A stretch of DNA of 64,000 nucleotides from Gyrodactylus bullatarudis (lineage: Eukaryota; Platyhelminthes; Monogenea; Gyrodactylidea; Gyrodactylidae), in the NCBI GenBank assembly GCA_012064415.1, contig SSNU01000163.1, forward strand, positions 930,001 through 994,000. The letters run 5' to 3'. This document shows positions 24,415-36,486 of the stretch, piece by piece (position 1 is the stretch's first letter; the number at the start of each line of letters is the position of its first letter). Below the pieces are notes generated by a model. That model did not search any database and was not told where the DNA came from. It saw only the letters and a list, made by a program, of their open reading frames with translations. Position numbers and translations under genes: made by a program.

Positions 24415-25623
24415 ATGATCACCCGAGGTCGTAACGCTATTGTGAGCTTTAATTCTTATAAATTTCTAGAATACCAACATTGAAAATCACAATAGTGAAA
24501 ATGTCAAGTCAATCCTTAAACCTTCTTTCAAAAATGCAGCCAGAGCTGTTCTATCGAACATCACTGACAACATCAACAAAACCACTCAACACTCAGTTGA
24601 AGCTGTCCGTCACGATGGAATGTTCTCATCAATTAACATAACTCCGTCTCAGTTGGCCACTTTTAAATCCTTCTTGACCTCAAGACGTGAGCTCCTATCC
24701 AAGGTTGACAGAGATGAAATCTCAAATATCTTCAGAGATTACGACGGTACTGAATATGAAGAAGTCAACTTCATCTACTTGCAGAACCTCGAATACACCC
24801 TGTTGCCATTAGAAAGAGAATTTTTGGCTAGACATAAACCAAATGTAACACCTAGGATGCGCTACATTCTTATAAACTGGCTCGTTAGATTGCATGATGG
24901 TCATAACATGGTTGCCGAAACTCTATACTTGGCTATTGCTATTATGGATAGATTCCTTCAAGTAATTACTAATAATCTAATACTTTTTAGCATACAGATA
25001 TCAAAGTTGATAAGAACAACCTGCAATTAATCGGAATCACATCTCTCTTTATAGCATCCAAGTACGAAGAGACGTATCCTCCAGAGATTAGTGATTTTTG
25101 TTCTTGTGCAGACTATACTTCTGATGCAAAAGACATAAAAACTACTGAGGCTAACATTTTGAATACCCTTGGATTTGAGTTGGACTTCCCAGTGCCTATA
25201 TCATTCCTAAGAAGACTGACGACGTATTTGAAGGTTGACAGAAACACTCATAACTTAGCAAAGTACTTTTTAGAGCTCACCATCCAAGAATACGATCTTG
25301 CCACTCTTACTGGAAACATAAGAGCGGCTATTTCAGTTTGTTTGGCCGCAACAGTATCTGAGAAGAATCCCAGTCTCGAAAAAGTATGGGACAAAAATCT
25401 CTCAGCCCTAACCGGCCTCAACTTTGCTGATATAGAGGAACACATAGTTGCCCTTGCTAGAGTTGTCTATAGACAAAACTCTCCTTCCAGCTACAGAGCA
25501 ATCAAAAACAAGTACATGAACAAAGAGGTTAATATGAGTGTATCTTCTATGCCAATTCTCAATTCAACATATTTTGAAATGATAGCAAGACTCGTATTCG
25601 ATGATGAGGGAAATCCAGTTTAA
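24415..25623 (+). CDS. Cyclin B
   Basis: G2/M cyclin, partner of CDK1. The start is MITRGRNAI in a 27-nt first exon; a 28-bp intron (24442-24469) leads to NTNIENHNSE. RAVLSNITDN near residue 30 fits the destruction-box pattern RxxLxxI(x)N used by the APC/C. The cyclin box begins MRYILINWLVRLHDGHNMVAETLYLAIAIMDRFL (read as two parts across the line), followed after a 29-bp intron (24962-24990) by GITSLFIASKYEETYPPEI. The C-terminal cyclin fold includes LGFELDFPVPISFLRR. The protein is about 380 residues, usual for cyclin B. AATAAA-like signals lie at about 25.69 kb. Confidence 0.95.
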
Positions 25624-26376
25624 ATGTATTTATCAATCTGCAAAATAATTTGTGTTATCCGTTATTTAATGTTTTTGGGTGATATGCGACAATAAAATAA
25701 GAATAAATAAATATATATAATTAGCACCCTGAATCTTGAAATCTCTTGAAATAGAATAAATAAAATCTGATACCGGCCTAGTGTCCCCGCTCCTCTTATA
25801 CTGTTAAAATTGTACAATTATTGTAATCATCTGTCTCCAACAATGAAATCTTGGTGAGGATTCAGAAGAAAAGTGAATATTTTATTATAAAGCTTATATT
25901 TCACCCGCTAGATATATATTCAATTTTAAAACAAAATGTTTAATATCTCCCTTTATTCTGGTCAAATCCGACTGAACCAATCAGAGGTTATTTTTAATTG
26001 TGTATATATCTAGCGGGTAGATTCCAGACTGTGTAAGAGTCTCATGAGATCCGGTGAAATATAAGCTTTATCATTAAATATTTCCTTATCTTCAGAATCC
26101 TCACAATGAGTTCTTCATTGAAACAGATAATATTCTTGGAGATTGTCAGCGCTACTTCTCACTTAATTATAATTTTCTCGAGAGAAATATTATTCTAATC
26201 AATTTGTTCTATAGTAGAATAATATCTCAATAATTATCAGTAGCTATTTTATTGTAAATATTCTGGATATTTTATTCTTACACTTTTCTCCAATTAAGCG
26301 TTATTTTAAACAATTTAACTTAAATCCATCAATGTTTTTTTAAACTAAAATTTCGAAATTTTCTGTAAAAGGAATT
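25624..26376. other. Intergenic region between cyclin B and TAF2, with a foldback repeat
   Basis: About 750 bp. It holds cyclin B 3' sequences (several AATAAA near 25.69-25.71 kb), the foldback element annotated separately, a small hairpin around 26183-26230 (AATATTATTCTA against TAGAATAATAT) and the presumed TAF2 promoter. No further gene is seen. Confidence 0.55.
25829..26127. repeat. Foldback (inverted-repeat) element upstream of TAF2
   Basis: About 300 bp that can fold on itself. TGAGGATTCAGAAG on the left pairs with CTTCAGAATCCTCA on the right. TAAAGCTTATATTTCAC pairs with GTGAAATATAAGCTTTA, and the inner arms CCGCTAGATATATA and TATATATCTAGCGG also match. It has no coding capacity. Its ends (ATCTGT and ACAGAT) are inverted; a target duplication is not obvious. 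Most simply a MITE. Confidence 0.6.
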
Positions 26377-29300
26377 ATGGGATCTAAAGGAAATGATGAA
26401 AAGAATAATGGACACCGTCCTTATGAACGTCCATATCGACCTGCTCATCAAACAATTTCCATTACAGATATTCAATTCAATAATAGAATAATAGTTGGCT
26501 TCACTCAGATCATAATATGGCCATTGATATCTAATTTACGACAAGTTTACTTAAATTGTAAACAGTTTAAAATCCACAGGATAGTTTTAGATCCAGCTGA
26601 AAATGAAAACTATAAGCACAACATAAAAATTCCCCAATCTATTGAAGTTCCAATTATATATAATGATCCTACATTAGAAATTTGTAAAGCTGATTCGAAA
26701 TCTAGGGTAATTGATAACTTTGAGGAACGCAATTCATCCTTAATCAGTATGGTCAATGCTGACAACGGATATGGGGAGCTTAACGTCTCCATACCGCCAG
26801 AATTTTGGCCTTTAATATCAAAATTTAGACCATTTGTTGTCACCATAGAATTTTCAATTGTAAGACCCAAAGCAGGTCTATATTTTGTTCATTCTAATGA
26901 GGAGAGTAGAAGAATCGAAAAAGGGGCCCACCTATTCACATCATCTCCAATGAACTCTTCTCGTCTCTGGTTTCCATGTATTGATGCTTCAGAACCTTGT
27001 ACGTGGAAAATAGAAATTACTGTCGATGAAGATTTGACAGCTGTAGCATCTGGGGATTTAATCGATGCCCCTCAATACACAAAAGATCTCAGGCATAAAA
27101 CTTTTCAATTTTTCCTCGGTCAACCTATCGCGGCCCCTTATATTGGATTTGCTGTTGGAGATTTTGATTTCATATCAGACGAAAGTATTGGTTGTGGCTC
27201 TACACATTTTGCGCCATCTGGTTTAAAATCACTTCTGAGTCATACTGTCAAGCCAATTAAGGATATGGTTGAATATTACGAGAGTATTCTTACTTCTCAA
27301 CTCCCCTTTAAAGGTCTTAAAACTGTGTTTGTTGATCAAGCTTACGAGGATTTCCAAGCATACGCATCCCTAATTATTTACTCTGCAGATTTACTACACT
27401 CTGCTCAAATAATTGATCAAGCTATAGCTACAAGAAAAATATTCTCCCTATCGGTGGCCCAACAATTTTTCGGCTGTTTTCTCCCCATGAAGAATTTTTG
27501 TGACTTCTGGCTGCCTATTGGCATTGCTGGTTATTTGTCCGGCTTATATCAGAAACGTGTCTTTGGCAATAACGAATACATGCATGTCATAGCCTCAGAG
27601 ATGCGACATGTCACCAATTATGAGCACAATAAAAACGGAATCATCCTTGATCCATCGCATAGCAATAAGCCATCCAGAAATAATCTAATATATCCACAGC
27701 TCATCTCACCCGACTATACAATTGTGTATGGTAAAAAATCGCATTTGGTCATTCGCATGTTGGAATTACGTCTGGGCCAGCCTGTCCTACTGCAGGTCCT
27801 AAATAAACTTTTAGTTCTCGCCACGATGAGTGTTGATACTATAAAGCTCAGCTTTTCAGACGATCAAAGTAAGTCGAAAAAAATAGTTACAAATGAGATT
27901 TTTCAATGATATTTCATTCATGTGAAACACATGTCTACTTACTAGTAACAATATTATAATAATAATTTAATTTTTAAATCAAATATTAGAAACTCTGACT
28001 GATGGTGTTGGCTCCGACCTACCTCAATGCCTGACAGATGAAATGTACAATAGTTTTCTACTCTCTACGGAATCGTTCAAGAAAATCATTTCCACAGTTA
28101 CTGGCCAGGATATTAGCAATTTCCTCGAGCATTGGGTTCTAAAGCCAGGGCACGTTCGATTATTTGCAAAATTTCTCTTCAATCGCAAGAGGAATGTTGT
28201 CGAGTTGGAGCTTAAACAAGTAAATTTTTGTTTTATTTCCAATTCAACCCAGGCTTAAAATGGTATTAGACAAAAAGTAGGTTTAGAAAAATATTAAAGG
28301 CTATTGAATGGATGGGTGCAATTGAAGATGTATTGAAGAAGCATTTTCTAGCTGGCCAAAAATGGTGAAGCTTCTAAAATCTACATTATAATTAAAATAC
28401 TTTTCAAATAAACGAAATGTACTATTTTTAAGTCCATTCATAATTTAAAAAAAGCCAAAATAATACGTTAAAAATATCTGCATTCTGATTGGTTATATTT
28501 TCTAAATATTAATTTGAACCATTTCGGTTTTATGACTTTCTCTAGCCTTGGAGAATACAGGGGAAGTTTCAATAAAATTTGAGCACTCTTTGTTTTATCC
28601 GTGGGTAGTTTTGAAATTCCTTGTTTTTTAACAATAAACAGTAGTATCCTCAAATGAAGTTTATTACAAAGAAATATTATTGGTAGTCAAATCTGGATTT
28701 CAAATAGAAATTGAGAAAAGTCGTATTATAAGTGAAAATTCTAGAATATACTGCATCATATTTTAATTATCTTTTGATTATTATCTGAAATATAAACTAG
28801 AGAGTTGAGAACTAGATCTAATTTTCATATATTCAGGATCTACAATCAAAAAGTATGCTCAATTACACCGGGCCGATTAGTGCCATGTTACAAGAGGTGG
28901 ATGGTACTTTTATGCACACATTCAAATTGGAAGAGGGAAGGACATCTAAAGATCTGCCCTGCCATTCAAAGTCGCGAAAGCATAAGAAGAAGAAAATTTG
29001 TCTTTCTAATGGAGACGAAGTTGACATGGACTTGGCTAGAGTTGACCCAGAGAGTCCCCTTTTATGGTTGCGTATTGACCCGAGGTTAGCGTTGATTCGA
29101 CACATTCGTCTGGAAATGTCCGATTTTATGTGGCAATTAATGGCTGCTTATGAAAAGTATGTTAACAAAACGAATTTACAATCTTTTATAGAATGTGTTT
29201 CAATTGATTTCGATTAGAATTCTATGGCAGTTATTTTGAGACCTGGCTTTAGAACATTGATAACAGATCAAGTTTTATATATGAATCCTCCAGGGCCTGG

Positions 29301-32300
29301 ATTTGAATTTTTTCGTTCTAAAAATTGTAGACACAAAAAAATAGTTAGTACCTCAAACTTGCTCTATATCGCAACATCAATAGGACCAAAGCTACAAGTC
29401 CGTATTTACAAAATCATAATTCCGTAAAAGTACCTCAGACTTGCGTGTGGAAAATCAAACACTTTTCAATCTCCTCCGAAAATATATTTCATCACATATT
29501 TTTTACAATAATATTCAATTTTTACATATTTGAATAGAGCTTTTTTTGATCTTTCCATATGTGTAGCTTTCACTGCAAAGATATTGCGTTGGTTAAATAA
29601 TGTGTTACGCTTTTTATTTTTTCTCAGCTTTTTAACACTGAATGAGATTTCATGACGTGTATTCGTTATATATATGGAGTTTATTAAGATCCAGTATTCT
29701 GACTATTCATTAAATTAATTATTAATATACACTTGTGCACCAGTTTGCGTGCCTGAGAATGTGCACACCCCATTTTTCATGTCTTTCAAAACTAAAAAAT
29801 AATCATCAACCTACTAAGAAGTAGGACAAGAATAAAATAATTTTTTGGTCAAAATTTTCATTTTTTTTGATTTTGATCTCAATTTGTAGGGAATTTTTTT
29901 CTGGTCAGATCAGTACCCCCGCAAGCTAGTAAATTATTCATTAAACTCGAATAAGATTCCAAATTATAATGAGGTTTTCATGAAAAAGAATGCGAGACCC
30001 TCTAAATTCTTGAACTTGAAAATTGCAACCTTCAATTATAATTATTGCTCATAGCTTCACTCACATGTACCATAATTAGATAATTACTGCTTCATATCCA
30101 CAGTGTTTTATTAAAATCAATGAGTAATTCTGACTCGAGCCTCTTATGAATCCTTCCTTGAACTTTCCTTTCAATGAAAACAAAATTTCACGAAATTTCC
30201 AATGAGCATATCTTTGTTGAATATTGAGTTAGAAAGCTGATTTTTTTTTGCAAAATAAAGCTTGGTTCAAGTTTAGTCGAATGAAAATAAAATATTTTAA
30301 GGAAATGCAAAACATATTGTTTCTCTAAACTTTAAATTTTTATTTCTATTTCAATTTCTATTGGTTAAATTTTATGAGTAAAGGAACTTGGAAGAGTTCA
30401 TCATTTTTAACCATGAGAGTTTATCATCCGCGTCTGAACGCTCTTCTGAAATACCAAATTTCAGATCTATTTCAAGAGGGTTGGAGCCTTCGTAAAATTT
30501 CTTCTCACATGAATGTTGTTTTTGGACAAGTTCGAAGAATTTCTTCGAATGGGTTTAATCCGAATTTATTGGAGAGGTGTCAAGTCAGAATCGTTCGGGC
30601 TATGATGAATGTTAATAATAAAATAAGATGGTGAACGATTTCGGATTCAAAAATTTTGTTCGAGCCTGTGGATTTTATTTCAATAGAAATTTCATGAGCA
30701 AAATTTTAAAATTGAGATCAAAATCAAAAAAAAAAGAAAATTTTGACCAAAAAATAATTTTATTCGTATACTTGTCCTACCTCTTAGTAGGTTGATGATT
30801 AATTTTAGTTTTGAAAGACATGAAAAATGGGGTGGGCACATTCTCAGGCACGAAAACTGGTGCACAAGTGTATATATATATATTGTCACATTATTAACAA
30901 ATATATTTTCGGAGGAGATTGAAAAGTGTTTGATTTTCTACACGTAAGTCTCAGGTACAACTGTACAACCAAATTGGGTATGATAAATGAATCATAGAAT
31001 GGAAAATTTGATGATCTTGCTCATTAACCAATAAAATACCGAGCATAACTTCGATATATCTGTTACAGTGAATATGGGAAATTAGTTAATGGACGGAAAT
31101 CACTAGTGAAAATTGGAAAAAAGAAGCCGATCGCATAAGGCAACGCGTAAATTTATTGATAGTAAATGGGTGTGCAAAGGCACCATCTGACTTTAAGATA
31201 TTGAAGAAATATGATGCTAAAGTCATAAATGGTATTGACACTTGGATCGCATGCATGAGAAGTAAAGATATTTGCCTTGGTTGAGGACCTTTACTAAATT
31301 CCCTATGGATAGAAATTGTACTCAAGAGACGACCATGCTATCCTTCATAGGGAATATTTTAAATTAAAGATTTTTTAAATATCATAATCCTTGTCAAGAA
31401 TGTAAAATTGGAGATAGTGAAGTCAATAATGTAGAATCTAAGTCAAATTTATAGTCAAAATAAATCTGAAAAGAATTAGGGATAATTACAAAAGGCAAAC
31501 AATTTTTTTATTTTTATCAAAATGCAAACAATAGATCTTACAAAAGGCAAATAATGTATACGGGTTTTTTCAAAACCCAAACAAGATCTATGCGAATATT
31601 ATCATCAAGGCAAAGGTTAACATTATTTTTTTAACTAAACACAAACTTTTTTACCAAACACAAACATATATTTCTGCATAGTTCACAAAACACAAACATA
31701 TATTTCTGCATGTAATAATATTACTTTGAATTGTTAAAAAATCAACAATAATTATTAATTATAATTTATTATTATTCATAAATTTTATCTCAAATTTTCA
31801 GCTTTGGATCGAATCCTTTTTACTTTTGGTCTTCCTCTTTCCTTCGAAATGGAAATTGTCTCTAAATTCTCCTCTTTCAAGTCGTCTATATCGCAAAAAT
31901 TAAAATCAGTATCGTATGCTTTTATCATTGTTGATCTCTTGTAAAAATCATCGATAAAATTGTAAACATCTTGCTTTTTCCAAAGTATACATGCTATAAG
32001 ATGAGAGCAAGGGTACCCATTATACAAGTAAAAATTACAGCTGCATGAAAATTTTTCATAGTCAACAATTTTGTATATGATATTAGATGAATTTTTTCCA
32101 ACACGAAATACTCCAGTTTTATCAATTTTTTTACTTTGAGTTTACTGGCTTCTTGAAAAATTGGATCAAGCTTCATAGTGAATTGTTTTGAATATAAACT
32201 TGTCTCTTTCTTGTGAATTGAATATCTCTCTTTGAATTTATCGTACAATTCATCGATATATCGGTAATGGAAATCAAATGGATGAAGTTTACGTAAATAT

Positions 32301-35300
32301 TGCATCGAAGCACTTGTTGACTCAGCAATATTGGAGGTTAACTGACCGTAACGACACCTTCCTATAGCGAAATCGACTCAATTCTTTGCTGGAATTCCTG
32401 ACATGTATTCATAAACTTCTTCGTGCTTCTCTTTTAATTGATTCATGTGAGTGGAAAAATCTTCTTCATTGGTTGATCTAGCAGCCCTGAAAATCTCACG
32501 ATTGCAATCGAACTTGAACTTAACTTTTATATTTTTGTGTTGAAATAAGCAAAAACAATGAGCTGATTCAGGGAGGACGTTTTTTACGCTGTTGGCTAAA
32601 CCTTTTTCTCTGTCTGATATAATTACAAGTCTTTCATCGTTCACTAGTCTTAAAGCCTCGTTCAGATTTCTTAAGAAGTAAGTCCATGTTTTTTCACACT
32701 CTGTTTGAACAAAGGCCACAGCTATAGGAAATATTTCATTATTTGCATCGATTCCAGTCGCTGTGAGAAGAGTATAATTTGACCCATTTTTCATATGACA
32801 GCCATCCAAAGCTATGACTGGCAGGCTATTACAGTATGCATTGGCACAAAAATTCAAGCACAAAAAAGAAGCTACGAGTTTAGAATTTTCAATCAAAATA
32901 TCCGAATGAGTTCCTGGATTATGGATGTTATTCCATTCAAAGTAACTTTTGAATTTTGTATAAGAATTTAAAATTCCGGATTCTTTCTCTTTAGATAGAT
33001 CTTTGAGGCATCTGTATGCAGTTTGATAAGGAATGTCTTTTCCATCGATTGATTTCACCAAATTTATACAATCTTTAGGAGTTAATTTTTCAACGTGCTC
33101 TTGTATGTGAATAATGCTTGATTTTACATCATCTCTCCTTGGTTTGTATAGATTCTAAAATTAACAAATAATTTTTAGGCAAGCTGCTTACTTTTTGACA
33201 TGTATGCTCTTTAAATAAGGTAGAATGAAAGAAACCATCTTTTCTTTTCCTAAAACGACAAATAAATGAGCAACCATTGTCTGTACATTTGGCCTGATAA
33301 TAGGTTGATGTTGAATTAACAATCTTGAGAGGTTTGTTAATACTGGCACAATAGTTTTGTAGAGTTTTTCGAATTTCTCTTGTGTCACTGTATTTTTTGT
33401 GCTTTACTTCTGACATATAGGTGTAATTGTAATTTTGTGATAAAAGCAAACATTTATAGTTTAAACCTCTGCAGAAATATATGTTTGTGTTTTGTGAACT
33501 ATGCAGAAATATATGTTTGTGTTTGGTAAAAAAGTTTGTGTTTAGTTAAAAAAATAATGTTAACCTTTGCCTTATGATAATATTCGCATAGATCTTGTTT
33601 GGGTTTTGAAAAAACCCGTATACATTATTTGCCTTTTGTAAGATCTATTGTTTGCATTTTGATAAAAATAAAAAAATTGTTTGCCTTTTGTAATTATCCC
33701 AAAGAATTATCAATATTTTAGTTTGAATTTGACAAATAGTCAAATGTGTAAAATATGGAAGAAAGTGTAGTCAAACGTAATAATTTTTTTCAAATTGTTG
33801 TAAAAAATGTAATAAACTCTTTAGCTCTTCCCATTTTCACTATAGTGATTACGGTCCACCCCCTGATTTCCCATATTCCCGGTAACATATATACTAAATT
33901 TTCATAGTAGTTAAGAAGCATATTGTGATTGCTGTATCAGTTACAGTCAGAGAAATAATGTGTGCCTTTGAGAGGCATAAGTTTGAGACCAATCTTTCAA
34001 AGGGTATTTTCAATGTGAGCAATCTCTATACAAACATACCTCTCAAATCTACCAATGAAAAAGGTCTATTGACTCTACTCTAAAGGCTCTCTAGTATAAA
34101 TCAACTCTTGTCTAGTATTTAAAGTGACTATAAATGTTATACTCAAGTTAAATTTCTTATTGTAAATAGATGAGTGTTCGGAAAAATTGAACTTTTAAAT
34201 TACTACCACACAAATACAGGGATATTTTCAATGGATATTAATCAGAGTACATTTGATCAAGTATTATTACAAGTCTGTGATTACAGTACTTGTGAAAATT
34301 GGTTATAGTTACTAATCAATAGACCAAGAAATGTACTTTTTCATATTCTTCTCAACTAATATTTAATATTATCTAATCAATCTTATTATTAATCACTCCA
34401 AAATAATTTTAATCGTTAAACTTGATTACGTAATATTCTTCAAAATTTCTCTAATCATTATTTTCAACGCATTCCTTGTCTTTTTAGTGGTCAAGTCTAT
34501 TAAACTACAGGACAGGATCAAAATCATCTTTTGTCGATCTTTAAACTTCACAATATGAATCTCAGGCACACTTACATGTCAGATACATGGTCCTAGAAGG
34601 GTCTCGTCTTTAAACCTTCATACATTTAAATGAGAAATATTTTTGCCTGAAATTTAAGGAATCTAGTTTCAATCTAATTTCTTCCCAGAATTAGTCCTAC
34701 AACCCTCTTCATATTATCACAGTGCATATATGTGGTTTTTAATCTATTGATATTGATTTATTCTTACTCCGCCTAATGGATGAATTAAATTTGATAACTA
34801 GGCCTTTTCAAGATGGAACTCAAGACTAGATCGAGGATTCCCTTTCATAGAGCACATTATAATGTTTTTTCTCATAGAGATTGTGTTGGCCAGATGGAAG
34901 CAGTTGCTCAATTAGCAGAATTCTCTACCCAAGAAACTCGTCATGTATTGACTAATATAATCTCCGATGAGAGGTTATTCTATCGAGTCCGAGTGGATGC
35001 ATGCTTTGCCATTTGTCGAGTTGCCAATGAATTGGCCAATGTCGGCAGTCTACCAGGGGCACAAGTGGCCGCCTGTCTCATTCCATACTTTTGGCAATTA
35101 TTTAGCTCTCCAGGTGGCAAAAGTTTTATCAAGCAAAATGATTTCTCCTACTTTCAGCATTATTACCTCCAGAGGAGTATCATCAGGGCAGTGGCCACTC
35201 TCAGGGTTCAACAAATTTGTCCCCGGGAAGTATTATCTTTCCTTCTAGACTTGAGTCGTTACAATGACAATTCTAGGAATGCCTTCTCAGACTGCCACTA

Positions 35301-36330
35301 TCGCTCTGATATTATCAAAGCTCTCAAAGTTTGTTTGTAGTATTTTTGTTTTTCCGGTTCACATATTCTAAAGCATCACTTTATTAGGATACTCTAACGC
35401 CGGCCATTCTAGCTAGGGGTGTTGTCTCTGCTGCCTCATTGCCCCAGGACTCCAAGTCGATTGTTGAAGAGGTCATTCGTCATTTGAATTATGATACTCA
35501 GATGCCAAGTTACAAGAGTCTTGTTACTGTTGCATGTCTACAGGTAAATAAAAATTTTACTATTTACTTTTTTTATCAATGAATATTTATTACTCAATTC
35601 ATTCCGATAGTATTGAGTACTATTCACAAAAATTTTTTTTGAATGAATAAATAAAAACCTTGATTTCTCTTGTCGATAATAGGCAATTCGAAGATTACAA
35701 AGATTCGGATTCTTACCAAATGATCCAGATCTATTTTATCATTACACTGAGGTTGGCTACTACTATTCTGTACGACTTGGAGCGATTGAATGCCTGGTTG
35801 ATTTGGTTCGTAGTGAAAGGGACAAAAAAGTCTTTAACTGGATCTTTGAACAGGTCATCTGCAATGAGGATCGTGATCAGGTTCCTGCCAAGCTAAGATT
35901 TGATACAGTTCGTTTACTCACCAGATTACCACCATTCCAGAGAAATGAGAGTAACAATCGACTTGACTCACCAGAGTTGGTCGAATCGATATGGAAACTT
36001 ATGAATTTCAATTGCAGCATGGATAGTCGTCTGAGGAGGGCAGTGGCAGATCTCTATTTGGTTCTATACGGTAGAAATAGGCCATCTTGTCTTCCAGTTC
36101 CTGAGGGTATGGTCCTACTCAACATAAAAGCAGCCAAAATGGCCAAATCAGCAGCTGTGGCCAACAATCAAAAGAATATCCTTGATGAAAATTCACCCTC
36201 GAGTGAGGAGGGAAGCAAGAAATCCACTCTTGATCCCAAAGATCCCTCTGGCCCTGCAGAAAATGAACCACCCCCACAGAAGAAGCGAATGGAACGCCTA
36301 TCTGATGATGAAGATGACTTTTTTTCTTAA
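26377..36330 (+). CDS. TAF2: Transcription initiation factor TFIID subunit 2
   Basis: TAF2 is the TFIID subunit that contacts the Initiator. The fold is that of an M1 aminopeptidase with no HExxH zinc site, and none is present here. Exon 1 (26377 to about 27.87 kb) includes LFTSSPMNSSRLWFPCIDAS, the catalytic-like domain and SVAQQFFGCFLPMKNFCDFW. The next exon has FNRKRNVVELELKQ. The exon from about 28.84 kb ends in PLLWLRIDPRLALIRHIRLE and SDFMWQLMAAYEK. A 5721-bp intron (29157-34877) follows, and the HEAT-like C-terminal half starts DCVGQMEAVAQL. Later exons are about 34878-35330, 35389-35543 and 35684-36330. The tail is acidic and Pro/Lys-rich (ERLSDDEDDFFS). The order and joins match human TAF2 closely; the giant intron filled with transposons is the oddity. 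Confidence 0.93.
29726..30874. mobile_element. Nested Tc1-like element with about 165-bp inverted repeats (inner element)
   Basis: The left arm starts ATATACACTTGTGCACCAG and the right arm ends CTGGTGCACAAGTGTATAT. The arms extend inward to about 29895 and 30705 with high identity (shared GACATGAAAAATGGGGTG in inverse orientation, shared TTTTGACCAAAAAATAA). Flanking TA steps fit a Tc1/mariner insertion. The interior carries a short open frame resembling a transposase DNA-binding domain and nothing more, so it is non-autonomous. Confidence 0.6.
30374..30634 (+). pseudogene. Tc1/Tc3-like transposase N-terminal (helix-turn-helix) fragment
   Basis: The 86-residue open frame contains ISDLFQEGWSLRKISSHMNV followed by VRRISSNG. 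That pattern suits the paired-type helix-turn-helix of Tc1-like transposases (helix, LRxIAxxxxV, recognition helix). No catalytic DDE region follows. It lies between the inverted repeats of the inner element. The assignment rests on the short helix-turn-helix pattern only. Confidence 0.4.
31479..33700. mobile_element. MULE (Mutator-like element) with about 230-bp TIRs and 9-bp target duplication
   Basis: The ends read GGGATAATTAC and GTAATTATCCC, flanked on both sides by AAAGAATTA (31470-31478 and 33701-33709), the 9-bp duplication typical of Mutator elements. Terminal inverted repeats are long (about 31479-31710 and 33470-33700) and nearly identical, which indicates recent arrival. The arms contain an internal repeated motif (CACAAACATATATTTCTGCA twice). 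A transposase gene fills the interior on the minus strand. The host site is inside the large TAF2 intron, within an older foldback element. Confidence 0.9.
31785..33449 (-). pseudogene. MULE transposase, broken by one stop and one frameshift
   Basis: Domains in order: an N-terminal FLYWCH/WRKY-like zinc region (ending FKEHTCQK); an apparent 37-bp intron; the MULE transposase core with ALDGCHMK and VIISDREKGLANSV carrying the two catalytic Asp residues; and a C-terminal SWIM zinc finger (SCSCN then GYPCSHLIACILW). Two lesions are visible: an in-frame TGA after GIPAKN (about 32378), where the family normally has Trp, and a one-base shift at the A7 run near 32.13 kb before the SWIM region. Apart from these the frame is well preserved, so inactivation is recent. 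Confidence 0.85.
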
Positions 36331-36486
36331 TATTTTCCAAATGTAAATATTGACTATTTTAATACAGAAATCTTTTCTAGAATTCAAAAGATTCTTTATT
36401 AATTGTATATATTAGAAGCAGATGAATCAAGATTACCAAAATCATTCATACAGACTTTCGTACACAATTAATATATAAATCTGCTT

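Larger units (their letters stand above)
29433..30955. mobile_element. Foldback/Tc1-type element in the large TAF2 intron (outer element)
   Basis: Outer inverted termini: CCTCAGACTTGCGTGTGG at 29433 and its imperfect inverse ending TCAGG at 30955, about 60 bp long each. They flank a TA at 29431-29432 and 30956-30957. The left arm continues into the GAAAATATATTT region. A second, internal element (29726-30874) with its own long inverted repeats appears to have inserted inside it. No complete transposase is present. Confidence 0.6.
31052..33895. mobile_element. Foldback element split by a MULE insertion
   Basis: Imperfect inverted arms of about 70 bp: on the left, GAATATGGGAAATTAG, TGGACGGAAATCACTA and GTGAAAATTGGAA (31074-31118); on the right the inverse of the same run (33825-33895). 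The MULE at 31479-33700 lies inside, so the foldback was there first. Between the left arm and the MULE there is an open frame of about 60 codons (31091-31270, EADRIRQRVNLLIVNGCAKA) that I cannot assign. Confidence 0.5.

Noticed and set aside
31479..33700. MULE transposase frames as an intact host gene
   Set aside because: They lie between long TIRs with a 9-bp target duplication and contain a stop and a frameshift.
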